Source: JANSWP01 sp041941305 | GTDB lineage: Bacteria > Bacteroidota > Bacteroidia > Chitinophagales > Saprospiraceae | NCBI GenBank assembly: GCA_041941305.1 | Contig: JBGTQJ010000100.1 | Coordinates: forward strand, 1 to 20,547 | Direction: 5' to 3' | DNA length: 20,547 bases | Part shown: positions 1-9,500 of the stretch, piece after piece | Position numbering within the stretch: the stretch's first letter is position 1 | How the letters are laid out: the number at the start of each line of letters is the position of its first letter | Notes under the pieces: generated by a model | What the model was told of the DNA's origin: nothing | The model's input: the letters and a program-made list of their open reading frames with translations, nothing else | Database searches by the model: none | Made by a program: the position numbers and the translations under genes

Positions 1-1
1 T

Positions 2-109
2 TTGGCAGAAGAAGGCTTAGCTCAAAAGAAGCCGTCAAAATGTCGAAGTTATTCTATAAATGATCCTAAATTGGATAGCATTAGGAACAGAGTCAAGGAA
101 GTAAACTGA
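2..109 (+). CDS. 3' end of an unidentified upstream gene (partial)
   Basis: An open frame enters from the left edge and stops at TGA 107-109, giving 35 residues that end in a charged helix-like tail (DPKLDSIRNRVKEVN). Composition and codon use look like the neighbouring genes, and the 119 nt that follow hold a promoter-like motif. This fits the C-terminus of a gene that starts outside the window. A second frame is also open from the edge but stops at 61-63 and looks less protein-like. No family can be named from so short a piece. Confidence 0.45.
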   Translation: MAEEGLAQKKPSKCRSYSINDPKLDSIRNRVKEVN

Positions 110-167
110 ATAGTGAATGTTTTTAGATACAACCTGAGTCTTGTAAATTTATAAAAAATTGAAGAAA

Positions 168-197
168 TGATAACAGTTCTCAATTTGTGCTTATATA
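168..197 (+). promoter_or_regulatory. Copy 1 of the shared intergenic motif (before caspase gene)
   Basis: TGATAACAGT, a 14-nt spacer, then TATATA. Compared with the best copies (TGATCACAAA - 13/14 nt - TATTTA) it matches 7/10 in the first box and 5/6 in the second, with the same spacing. The second box ends 32 nt before ATG 229, or 41 nt before ATG 238. This is the most diverged of the five accepted copies and was found only by comparison with the others. Confidence 0.4.
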
Positions 198-228
198 GTT
201 TGGTAGTTGTCTAAATCCTCTAATTAGA

Positions 229-2256
229 ATGATGAAAATGAAAACTCTGGTTTCTAGCATAGCATTTTTATTTTCAATATCACTTTATGCAAGTAGTCCT
301 TCTAAAGTGGCATTAATTGTAGCTGTAGGAAATTACCCTGAAGCATCGGGATGGACGAGTTTGAATTCGAAGAATGATATAGCATTGATTCAATCTGCTT
401 TGATAAGACAAGGATTTGATGAAAAGGATATATTAATTATTAGTGATGAGCAAGCTACCAGGATAAGGATACTCGAAGCATTTAATGAGCATTTAATAGG
501 AAAAGCTAAAAAAGGAGGAATGGCAGTTTTTCATTTCTCCGGACATGGTCAGCAGGTAGCTGATAATAATCAAGATGAAATAGACCAATTTGATGAGGCG
601 ATTGTCCCTTTTGATTCACCTATGCATTTTAAAAAGGGAATTTATGAAGGAGAGCGACTTATCAGGGATGATGAACTAGGAAATTTATTGCTCGAATTGA
701 GAAAAGGATTAGGAAAAAATGGACAAGTGATGGTACTGCTGGATGCCTGTCACTCTGGAACTGGGACAAGAGGTTTAGGGAAAGCCAGAGGGACAGGAAT
801 TAAGATGGCCAGCAAGAATTATCAGGCAATCCAACAGAATGATTTCAAAGAGGTCAATGAATTAAATGAGGGAGGTCGTACTCGTAGAAATATAGCCCCA
901 ATGGTTGCTTTTTTCGCCTCCAGTGCGAATGAACTCAATTATGAAACCAGAGATAAATATGGATTGGTATGTGGTTCTCTCAGCTACGCTTTTAGTAAGT
1001 CATTTTCCTCAATTGACAAAAACACCTCCTACAGGGGGCTGTTTGATCAAATAAAGGTAGAAATGGCTGCCAATGCTCCCCGGCAGACTCCCCAGTCTGA
1101 AGGCAACCTGGATCAAATTGTGATGGGGGGGGAAATAAACGGCAACTCACGGCACTTTTCTGTACTAAAAAGTTATGATGATCTACTTATTATTGATGGT
1201 GGTACTTTGGCAGGATTGCATCAAAACACGAACCTCCATTTTTATCCTATTGATACAAAAGATACTTCGGAGGTCGATCCAATTGCTCGGGGAACCATCC
1301 TGTTTTCAGAATTATTCACCTCTGAAGTGCACCTCGATCGCGTTTTAAGCAGTTCTGAAGCCCTTGAATCCTGGGTTTTTGTGGAAAGCCAAAATTATGG
1401 CGATCTTTCTGTGCGACTACAAATAGATCTTCAGGAAAATAATTTTGGAAATATCCTAAAAGAAAAAATTAGGGAATACCCGGTAATTCAATTAGTAGAT
1501 GGGAATCCCGACTTATTTATTCACTTAAGTGAAGATGAAAATCAGTTGATATTAGAAACTAAAGAAGCTTTTGTTCTTCTAAGGGAGTCCCTTTTTATGG
1601 AAGAAATCTTTGTGAATAAAGTCATTGAAGAAGCATTAAAATTTGCACAAACCAGATTTATCAGAAACCTTGAAATGCAGAATCCCTGGATGGATTTGAA
1701 GTTAGAGTTGATTCCTGTTCGCGAAAGAATGACAAATAACAAATTGCTTTTGGATGACCAGGATATTAATACCAAAACCGGAACAGATGGCATTGTTCGA
1801 TTCAAAGAAGGTGATAAATTTAAAATCAAAATTACGAACCTTGGAGAGAGACCTGCTTATTATGCCTTGATAGATATCCAACCAGACAATGAGATTAATC
1901 TGTTATTGCCAGAGACTTACCTTAAAAGAAAAGCAGAAGAATATTATATCCATCCTGGTCAAACACATGTTCTACCGGTGACATCAGATACGATTGAAAA
2001 TTATTGGACTTTTAGCCCTCCTTTTGGAAATGAGGTTTTTAAATTGATTGTAACTCAAGAACCCTTAGACTTAAAAAGTGCTATTGTAACAAGAGGAGCT
2101 TCATCTGCCCGCAAATTGAAAAATGCCCATCCATTTGAAATCCTTTTCGGCTCAACCTTTAAGAAAAACAATAGAAGGACTAGGGGGGCTGCGACCCCTA
2201 ATATTCCTCCAAACTCAGCTCAAATAAATACATTTGTTTTCAAGATTGTTGAATAA
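229..2256 (+). CDS. Secreted caspase-family (C14) peptidase with C-terminal DUF4384-like domain
   Basis: A 675-residue protein. Residues 1-22 form a signal peptide (hydrophobic core LVSSIAFLFSISLYA), so it acts in the periplasm or outside the cell. Residues 25-300 are a clan-CD caspase/metacaspase fold: strand KVALIVAVGNY, catalytic His106 in FHFSGHGQQ and catalytic Cys174 in LLDACHSGTG, both dyad residues intact. Such enzymes cut after specific P1 residues; the specificity here cannot be read. Residues about 300-510 are unassigned. About 515-630 resembles DUF4384 (GDKFKIKITN, then YALIDIQPDNEINLLLPE and a P-x-G-x-E-x-F-x-L-I-V element), a domain often found with bacterial caspases and CsgG proteins. 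Starts at 229, 232 and 238 are all possible; 238 gives the tidiest signal peptide. A copy of the cluster motif lies upstream. A run of eight G lies in the coding frame at 1125-1132. Confidence 0.88.
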   Translation: MMKMKTLVSSIAFLFSISLYASSPSKVALIVAVGNYPEASGWTSLNSKNDIALIQSALIRQGFDEKDILIISDEQATRIRILEAFNEHLIGKAKKGGMAVFHFSGHGQQVADNNQDEIDQFDEAIVPFDSPMHFKKGIYEGERLIRDDELGNLLLELRKGLGKNGQVMVLLDACHSGTGTRGLGKARGTGIKMASKNYQAIQQNDFKEVNELNEGGRTRRNIAPMVAFFASSANELNYETRDKYGLVCGSLSYAFSKSFSSIDKNTSYRGLFDQIKVEMAANAPRQTPQSEGNLDQIVMGGEINGNSRHFSVLKSYDDLLIIDGGTLAGLHQNTNLHFYPIDTKDTSEVDPIARGTILFSELFTSEVHLDRVLSSSEALESWVFVESQNYGDLSVRLQIDLQENNFGNILKEKIREYPVIQLVDGNPDLFIHLSEDENQLILETKEAFVLLRESLFMEEIFVNKVIEEALKFAQTRFIRNLEMQNPWMDLKLELIPVRERMTNNKLLLDDQDINTKTGTDGIVRFKEGDKFKIKITNLGERPAYYALIDIQPDNEINLLLPETYLKRKAEEYYIHPGQTHVLPVTSDTIENYWTFSPPFGNEVFKLIVTQEPLDLKSAIVTRGASSARKLKNAHPFEILFGSTFKKNNRRTRGAATPNIPPNSAQINTFVFKIVE

Positions 2257-2405
2257 TATATCCTGCCTACAGATGATTCATGTTTGTTGTTTCTCCTTAA
2301 ACTTACCGGCGCAAAATAAAGCTCCTCTCTGTACAAATCCCATTGAAAATATCCAGAATCCGAGTCCTTCCTTTCCATGTTTCTGTAATTTTTTTTTCGA
2401 TTCAG

Positions 2406-2435
2406 TGATCGCAAATAAGCAAGTCATTCTATTTA
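2406..2435 (+). promoter_or_regulatory. Copy 2 of the shared intergenic motif (before OmpA-fusion gene)
   Basis: TGATCGCAAA, 14-nt spacer, TATTTA (9/10 and 6/6 to the best copies). The last base is 54 nt before ATG 2489, the same distance as in copy 3. Similarity to copy 3 also extends a few bases to either side (ATTCA before, TTTAA after). The motif lies inside a stretch that is open in frame with the downstream gene, which argues that this stretch is untranslated leader. Confidence 0.6.
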
Positions 2436-2488
2436 AGGACGTGATGATTTTGAAAGGCGGTTTTGATAACATTCCAAAATATTCGAAA

Positions 2489-5400
2489 ATGAAAATCTCA
2501 ATATCAAAAATTAATTTACAAATCGCTTTTGTGGCTTTAGCGATATTGCTTCCCGTTAGAATGCTTCTGAAACCCTCTTATTATTATTCTTTTGGGATTC
2601 ACAAAATCATGGCAGGCTTTTCATTTTTTGCGTTAATTGCGATGCTACTCTATATAGCTACAGAGGTATATGAATTAGATCAAGTAAAAAACGAAAAATG
2701 GCTAAAACAATGGGAAGATAAGATTATAAAATATTTGCCAACATTGAAAACGATGAGTAAGCTTGTTTCTGGCTTTTCCTTGTTAGGAATGGGGGCTTTT
2801 TATTCCTTGATTTTCATTTTTGGTAATATTCTAAACTTAACGGCACCGCTAAGTTTCAAACTAATATTCCCTATTGCATTACTTTCCTATCTGGGAATTC
2901 TATTTGTTCGGGAAAAGGATGTCATTGACTTTATTATTAAGCAAATCACCATTTTATCTCCAAAACTACAGGAATTATTGGACAAGGTGATTCCTTTAGT
3001 AGAGAAATTGAAATGCTGGTTATTAGAGAAAAAAATTTTCGTAGGGGCTGGATTTTTATTGCTAACGGTAGCTTATTTTTCTCTTTCCTTTCATAGATCC
3101 ACGCAATTGGCAAATCAAATGGGAATAAAACTATATTCCATTGAAAATCAATTCATTGATGAGAATTTAGATTTGACCATCGACCGGGATTTTGATCAAC
3201 GCCTTACCGTTACTGTTATGAATACGGATACCCAGGCGCATTATGCACTTCTAAAAATCTCTGAAACTGATAATGATGAGCTATTGATGGATTTTATTGG
3301 AGAAGGGAGTAACTATGAAAAACCTCGACCTGTTAGGATCCCTCCAGGCAGTAGTAGAGATTTTCGTTTGATGGTACATGCTGCAGATGCTCAGACGGAT
3401 CAATATCCGGTAGGTATTGAACTCATGGAAGCTGAGGTGAACAAAAATGATGAAGAGGGACTTCAACAAGTTACCCAAACTAGTGTGGTTGATAAAAGGA
3501 ATATTACCCTGAAAATCAGACGGCAAGAAATTGTAATAAATTCAACCGTTATAGAGGAAGATCCCGGTAACCTTAGAAAAAAACTGGAAATTGTAAATGC
3601 AGGAAATGTCGTAATTACAGATTTTTCCCTAAAAGCAGATAAAGATTTAGAAGGACAAATAAGAATAAACCCTGGTATACAACACTATCGGTTTGAGCCC
3701 GGTGAAAAACTAATTGTTCATGTTGAACCCATCCTTTTTGCTGGATTTGAGAAATTAACGGGGAAATTGATTGGTACTGGTGGTGGCACTTCACAAGCTC
3801 CATTGGAATTGCCTTTATCTTTCAATGCTCCCAAAGGGAAAAAACTTTTTCTTGCCTACTCCAACTGTACAGGATTTAGTACCTGCAATATAAATGAATG
3901 TGTCAACAGAAAAAGAACTGAGGTGCCTTTGGATAATCCGATTGGTACGAAGGATTTAAGTTATGAAAATCAGACAGACCCCGAGGAGGATGAGCTTTTG
4001 GACTTAGGTGATGAACCTCTTGAATTTGAAGATTTTGAAGAAATCCCAAATTTGCCAAATGAAAGCAACGTTACTAAAAATTTACGGACAGATTCTATAT
4101 GGTTGAGTGAGCAATTAAATAGTGATAACTCTATTGCTCCTACCTATGTCACTATTCAGGGTAATACTCATATTGCCTGGCATAAGAAAAAACCCAAAAA
4201 AGAAAGATACCCAAGAGCATTTTACCAGGTTCAAAAAAGAAACGGGGAAACTTTGCACGCCAGAAAGAAGTTTTCTCCGAATGGAGAATTCGGTAGATGG
4301 CCTTATCTGGCAGGAGGAGATAATGGGGAAATTTTCTATGTATATGAAGGAAATGAAATAGGGAAAAAGCCTGAAATAAAAATATCCACTAGCAGTGATA
4401 ATGGGATGAGTTGGGGCAAATTGAAAAACCTGACCAGCCATGGAAAGGGAGCGCATATGCCTCGTATGATCTATAAAAAAGAGGTACTTTATGTTTACTG
4501 GACGGATCTTCAGTTTGATATTCCGACACTGCTGCTTGCCATTAGTAAAGATAAAGGACAAACATTTTCCAAGCCAATCAAAATCGCATCGAAAGTTAAA
4601 TCTCCTTGTCTTGCCAAACTGGCAATTGAATCTGAAAATGTTCTTCATTTTGTTTATGAAACAGCTGGGGAAGGGGATCCCTCCCTTTTTTATAAAAAAT
4701 TTAGAAAAAGAAATGGCAGTTCACTTTTTAAAGAGATAAAAAAGGAAAAGGTAAGCAATGGCAGGCAACCGGATATATATCATGACCAAAATGGAGCATT
4801 GCACTTCGTTTATGTGGAGGGTTATAATAATAAAAGTGAATTATATTACAGAACACAGACGATTGGTGATGAGAACTGGTCAAACCCACAACAAATTACT
4901 GTGGATAAAGGATATTCAGTTTCTCCCACTATTTTTTCCTCAAAAGGGAAATTGAGGGTTTTGTATCATGGCAATTCAGCTGATCCAGGGAAAGAAATAG
5001 ACCATTATTATGAAACAGTACTCAATCCAAAAACCCTGACCTGGTCTGAACCAATGCGCTTGTTATCCTTAATCCCAAATCTCGAGAAGGCTTTTCTTTC
5101 TGTAGATTTTAAATTGCCATGGGATCGATTTATTTATCCCGAGCATGAGGTTAGTCTTTTGTTAAATGGTGTTCGGGTAGCACATTGGGAAAAGACCATA
5201 CCGGAAGGGAAAATATTAATTCCAATCAACCCAAATCTTCTTTACAGGAGACTGCCTGGAAAAGATAAGAATATCATACGCCTGGAGACCAATCATTTTA
5301 ATCCGGCTCATTACCTGGCAGTTTCTGAGTTTGCCATTATCACGGACTTAAAATATGCAGAGGAATATGTATTTGCTGAGAATCAGGCGGAAGCAGATGC

Positions 5401-6574
5401 CTACTTTACAAGTTTGCCCGACCTCAATCACGTTCAAGCAGATATTGGCATTTATCCAGTACAAGATGCTAAGATTTCTAATGGGCCCAAAGAGGGGGAT
5501 AAAATTAAAGTAAAGGTTCGTGTTTGGAATCTTGGGCAAATTACCTGTACTGCAAGCACGATTGATATTTTCGGTGGTCCGGAAAATATGGAATCTACAA
5601 ATTTCAATAATAAGTATTTACTAGGTCAGAAGCAGTTGCCTCCTTTGCCTATAATGCAAGATACAGTTATTGAGTTTTCTATCACATATTGGGATGGAAT
5701 GGAGAAGATCTATTTGAGAGCACGAACGAAGGAAAAGGATTTTGATTTATCCAACAACATCCATGCTATTTCATTTGTGGGTCCAAATGGTTCACCAGTA
5801 ATGAAAGGATGGCCTGCAAAAAAAATGACTGGTGGAAGAATATTGCGGGTTGCCTTGTATGAAGAACCAGGAGAATTGGCTGAGGATATCGAAGTAGAAT
5901 TGTATGACACCTACTCCGGACAAAAAGTCGATAACCTGGATCAGGACAAACAAATGAACCCAGCGGTGTGGAGATTGCAGAGTGGTACTTATGATGTACA
6001 TGTAAAAGCCGGAAATCCGGTAAATATAGAACAATGGGTGAGAGGGATACCCATCGTGACAGTCGAAACTAGCTACCTGGATGAATTTGACGAGGATCTG
6101 TGCCTACAGGTCGTTGAATCCTTAAACTCTTTTGGTGGAAGTATCAGCCTGGATATTCTATTACAACAAATAGAAAACACTTTGAGCGGATTGGGAGCGA
6201 AGGAAACAGATTCAGGTTGGGAGTTTGAAGAGTCCAGTGAAATATTTTTCCATCCAAATGAGCATCAGCTTAACCCCTATGCCTATGATTACCTGGAAAA
6301 GGTAAAAACAGTCTTACAATCAAAACCCAATCACAGACTGGTAATTGAAGGACATACAGATGACTCAGGCACCCACACTTATAACCAAAAGCTATCAGAA
6401 CAAAGGGCAATGACCGTTCGGGATTGGTTAGTACAGGAAGCGGGTATTGATGCAGGTAGGTTGACTACCGTAGGGCACGGAGAAACTCAACCTAAGGATA
6501 CTGAAAACACACCAGAGAGTAGGAGTAAAAACAGGCGAGTGAGCTTCATTTTAATGGAAAACATCAAAGGTTAA
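2489..6574 (+). CDS. Five-helix membrane protein with sialidase-like, CARDB-like and OmpA domains
   Basis: 1361 residues from ATG 2489. The frame stays open back to 2234, overlapping the caspase gene, but those 85 codons are Cys- and Pro-rich, contain a promoter-like motif and precede a normal N-terminus, so I reject them. Predicted helices: 9-27, 39-60, 92-115, 122-140, 183-201. The Lys-rich loops 61-91 and 141-182 are cytoplasmic by the positive-inside rule, leaving everything after 201 in the periplasm. Beta-rich, Ig-like sequence follows. About 530-870 is a propeller-like region with two Asp boxes: SSDNGMSW (635-642) and SKDKGQTF (686-693). About 985-1100 resembles a CARDB domain, ending in DLSNNIHAISF. 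The C-terminus, 1250-1361, is a typical OmpA peptidoglycan-binding domain (GHTDD at 1288-1292, SKNRRV at 1346-1351). It probably spans from inner membrane to cell wall. Translationally coupled to the next gene. Confidence 0.85.
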   Translation: MKISISKINLQIAFVALAILLPVRMLLKPSYYYSFGIHKIMAGFSFFALIAMLLYIATEVYELDQVKNEKWLKQWEDKIIKYLPTLKTMSKLVSGFSLLGMGAFYSLIFIFGNILNLTAPLSFKLIFPIALLSYLGILFVREKDVIDFIIKQITILSPKLQELLDKVIPLVEKLKCWLLEKKIFVGAGFLLLTVAYFSLSFHRSTQLANQMGIKLYSIENQFIDENLDLTIDRDFDQRLTVTVMNTDTQAHYALLKISETDNDELLMDFIGEGSNYEKPRPVRIPPGSSRDFRLMVHAADAQTDQYPVGIELMEAEVNKNDEEGLQQVTQTSVVDKRNITLKIRRQEIVINSTVIEEDPGNLRKKLEIVNAGNVVITDFSLKADKDLEGQIRINPGIQHYRFEPGEKLIVHVEPILFAGFEKLTGKLIGTGGGTSQAPLELPLSFNAPKGKKLFLAYSNCTGFSTCNINECVNRKRTEVPLDNPIGTKDLSYENQTDPEEDELLDLGDEPLEFEDFEEIPNLPNESNVTKNLRTDSIWLSEQLNSDNSIAPTYVTIQGNTHIAWHKKKPKKERYPRAFYQVQKRNGETLHARKKFSPNGEFGRWPYLAGGDNGEIFYVYEGNEIGKKPEIKISTSSDNGMSWGKLKNLTSHGKGAHMPRMIYKKEVLYVYWTDLQFDIPTLLLAISKDKGQTFSKPIKIASKVKSPCLAKLAIESENVLHFVYETAGEGDPSLFYKKFRKRNGSSLFKEIKKEKVSNGRQPDIYHDQNGALHFVYVEGYNNKSELYYRTQTIGDENWSNPQQITVDKGYSVSPTIFSSKGKLRVLYHGNSADPGKEIDHYYETVLNPKTLTWSEPMRLLSLIPNLEKAFLSVDFKLPWDRFIYPEHEVSLLLNGVRVAHWEKTIPEGKILIPINPNLLYRRLPGKDKNIIRLETNHFNPAHYLAVSEFAIITDLKYAEEYVFAENQAEADAYFTSLPDLNHVQADIGIYPVQDAKISNGPKEGDKIKVKVRVWNLGQITCTASTIDIFGGPENMESTNFNNKYLLGQKQLPPLPIMQDTVIEFSITYWDGMEKIYLRARTKEKDFDLSNNIHAISFVGPNGSPVMKGWPAKKMTGGRILRVALYEEPGELAEDIEVELYDTYSGQKVDNLDQDKQMNPAVWRLQSGTYDVHVKAGNPVNIEQWVRGIPIVTVETSYLDEFDEDLCLQVVESLNSFGGSISLDILLQQIENTLSGLGAKETDSGWEFEESSEIFFHPNEHQLNPYAYDYLEKVKTVLQSKPNHRLVIEGHTDDSGTHTYNQKLSEQRAMTVRDWLVQEAGIDAGRLTTVGHGETQPKDTENTPESRSKNRRVSFILMENIKG

Positions 6575-6578
6575 GATT

Positions 6579-9500
6579 ATGAAACCATCTGCATTATTCA
6601 AACAAATAGTAGTCAACTCTATTTTAAAAAAATGGGTTGTAGGTCTAATTTGTCTTTTTCTAACCGATATTTCCTTAGGAGAAACCCCGGATATTATTGG
6701 GGAATGGCAAATAGTAACAAACAGCAATTCCAAAAAAATAATCTTGAAAATTTCAATGGTAGAGGAAAAAGTAATATTGAAATTTCCAAGCGGAGTTGAA
6801 TATACAGGAGATTTAGAAGGGAATCAATTAAAGCTTAGCAGACTTCCCACTACTAAAGATTGGCAGCGTTGGCTTAAAAATCAAGATGGCGATAAAAGGG
6901 ATAAGATCCTTCAATGCCATGATAGAGTCTTAGGAAATTTGGAGGAATATCCAAACTATAAGATTAAATTGGAATTTACCCTTTCGGAGGATGGACAAAA
7001 GTTAAGTGGGAAATATTTCTATGCTCCAACACCAAATTGCAGAGAAAGTGGGGAGATTATTTTACATGGTGGGAAAAAAACTAAGGATATAACTTTGAAA
7101 AAAGTTCCTGATGCAGATCTAAAGTTAATTTCAATAATAGATGCTAAAGATAGTGAAGTGCATTTATTTGGTCCACCTGAAGTGACTTTGTTCACCTCTC
7201 CTTTCATTAAACAGGATGCTCCTATATATGCATTAAAGTTTGATATAGGTAGTGATAAGGCATCAGGTACAGTAAGAAGTGACGATTCTGATATTTTGGA
7301 ATTTGTAAAAGAAGAGTTCACATCAGAAGATGCAAACAATAATATCATTTCTCGTCGATTTGTACTGAAAGATACAGATGGCATTGTTGAAATAAGTGTA
7401 AACCTAAATTCTGCAACTGGCAGAAAACTCAATAAAAAGTTTAGAATTATGGTTCAACAACTCGATTTGGAGATTGAGGGAGTACCAGATTATGCTGAGT
7501 TTGACATTGGGGGGATTGTGCGCTTGGGAGAAATGAAGAAGTTGAATCTAACTTTTCCGAAAAAACCAGGATTTCTTAAAAGCCAGGAAGTTTATATCGG
7601 TCTTAAAGCTCCAGAAGGGATGTCGAATATTGAGATATGGACAGACAATCCCGTTGAATTGATTTCATTACCGGTAAAATGGACGTCTGGTGATGCTCCA
7701 AAGACGCTTTATGTAAAAGGAATTGGAAAAAGTACACATTTTAGAGATATTAGACTTGTCCTGACCTCAACTACCTCAGTTGAAATTATGGCCTTTGAAG
7801 AAGTCCGGTTAACTGTAGTAGACCTAGACATCAATTTTCCAGGTATTACAGAAAGCCAAGAAGATTTTACGTACGGTTTTACAGGAATGAATGATAATGA
7901 TGATAACGGAAACGGTGAAAAAGACTTAAATGATATCACTTCTAGCGGAAAGGCTGATCCAAACCTTCAAAAGTTAAATATTAAAGTCGATCCACCTTTG
8001 CCTCTCACATTTGGAAAGGTAGAACTTCAAATTCAGAGATCCTCTGAGTTTAGTATCTGGAATAATAATGTCAAAGACAAAAAGGAAATATTGATAGATG
8101 GTTTATCTCAGAATAAAATAGTACGATTGGAACCATCGGAACAAATGAAACCAGTCTATTTAGAAGGACTTTCGGATGTGCACCCTCCTGGAAAAATCAC
8201 GCTTGAACTTTTTCCCCAATTACTCGTAGATGGCAGCAAAAGATTGGTAGGATTTACAATAAAAGACCAAATTCAAGTAGTTGGTGTTCAAGTAGATATA
8301 AATATTGTTGGAGTTCCGGACGAAGGTAATGATGAGTATCAAAAGGGTGGTATTGTCAAGATTGTTGAATATGATACCAATGAGCTAGATGAAGAAAATT
8401 TAACTGAATTGACGTTAAAGCTCAGCCCAAATGGTATCGATGATAATGGGAAAACTAAGTTAAGTATAGTTAAAGGACTGAAGCATATCAAATTATGGAA
8501 AAAAGAGGGTGGAGAGTATCAACCATTAGCACTTGAAGTGGATGAATCCGACAAGGAAAATAAGGAGTCAACTGCTAGCATAGAATTCCCTAATGAAGGT
8601 TTTATACCCTCAAGCTTATTTGTACAAGGTATTGAAACAAGTGAACCGAAAGCAGTGGAGATAGAATTAGCATATTTCCGACCGGATAAAAAGTTAGCCA
8701 ATTTTCAATCTATTCATACTGACAAAATTCGTTTAACAGTTGAAGACCATAGACCCCCGCCAGTAGAACTTGAACTTTCACCTGGGTTGATAGTTGTGCC
8801 TTATGACCCAAGAAAGCAGGAAGCCTATAAAGAATTACAGGTACGAATGATAACAACTCATGAGGGTAAAAAAGTAGATGTAACTACACATGATGAAACT
8901 CATTATCACTGGATACAGCATTCAGACTTGATTAATAGATTCGATCCGGAGATTCCGATTGCTAACATTCACATTGATGAGAAGGGAAAGCTAAAGATCA
9001 CTTCTCCAGGTGTTCAATTAATCCAAGCTACATATGGTGAATCTAAGGTCAAATCAAATTTCACCTTAGTTTTAGCAGGTATTGAATTAAAAGATATCAA
9101 ATTAAAACCAGAGAGTTTTGTTAGCACACCAATTGGTTTTGTAGCAGATGATCCCTGGTTAATTTTGACCTCAGTCAACAACGGACTCACCAATAAAGGT
9201 TTTATACACCTGGAGGATGTTACTTTTGAAACCATTGGGGGTGGTTATAATTTTAACTTAAAGAAGTTTGGTGAAAACTTGAAACCTATTGAGAAAAACC
9301 TAAACCCAAAGGCAAAGGTTTTTATTTTTTTAGCCAAAGGGATTCTAAAATACATTGGCACTCAAGCACTTACTTTTGATCCTCAAAATAACAATGTTGT
9401 TACAGTTAATGGAGCATCTGATAATGATACTTATTTTACAGATGGGGTAACATATGCTAATCAACCTGGGATTACAGGTATAACTGCTACACTTGATTTA

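Noticed and set aside
2256..2400. T-rich stretch after the caspase gene as an intrinsic terminator
   Set aside because: There is a T tract near 2389-2397 but no convincing stem before it.
4115..4648. 177-residue minus-strand open frame inside the OmpA-fusion gene
   Set aside because: Composition (Phe/Ile/Ser-rich, no domain) is that of the antisense of a coding gene; the plus-strand gene is fully supported.
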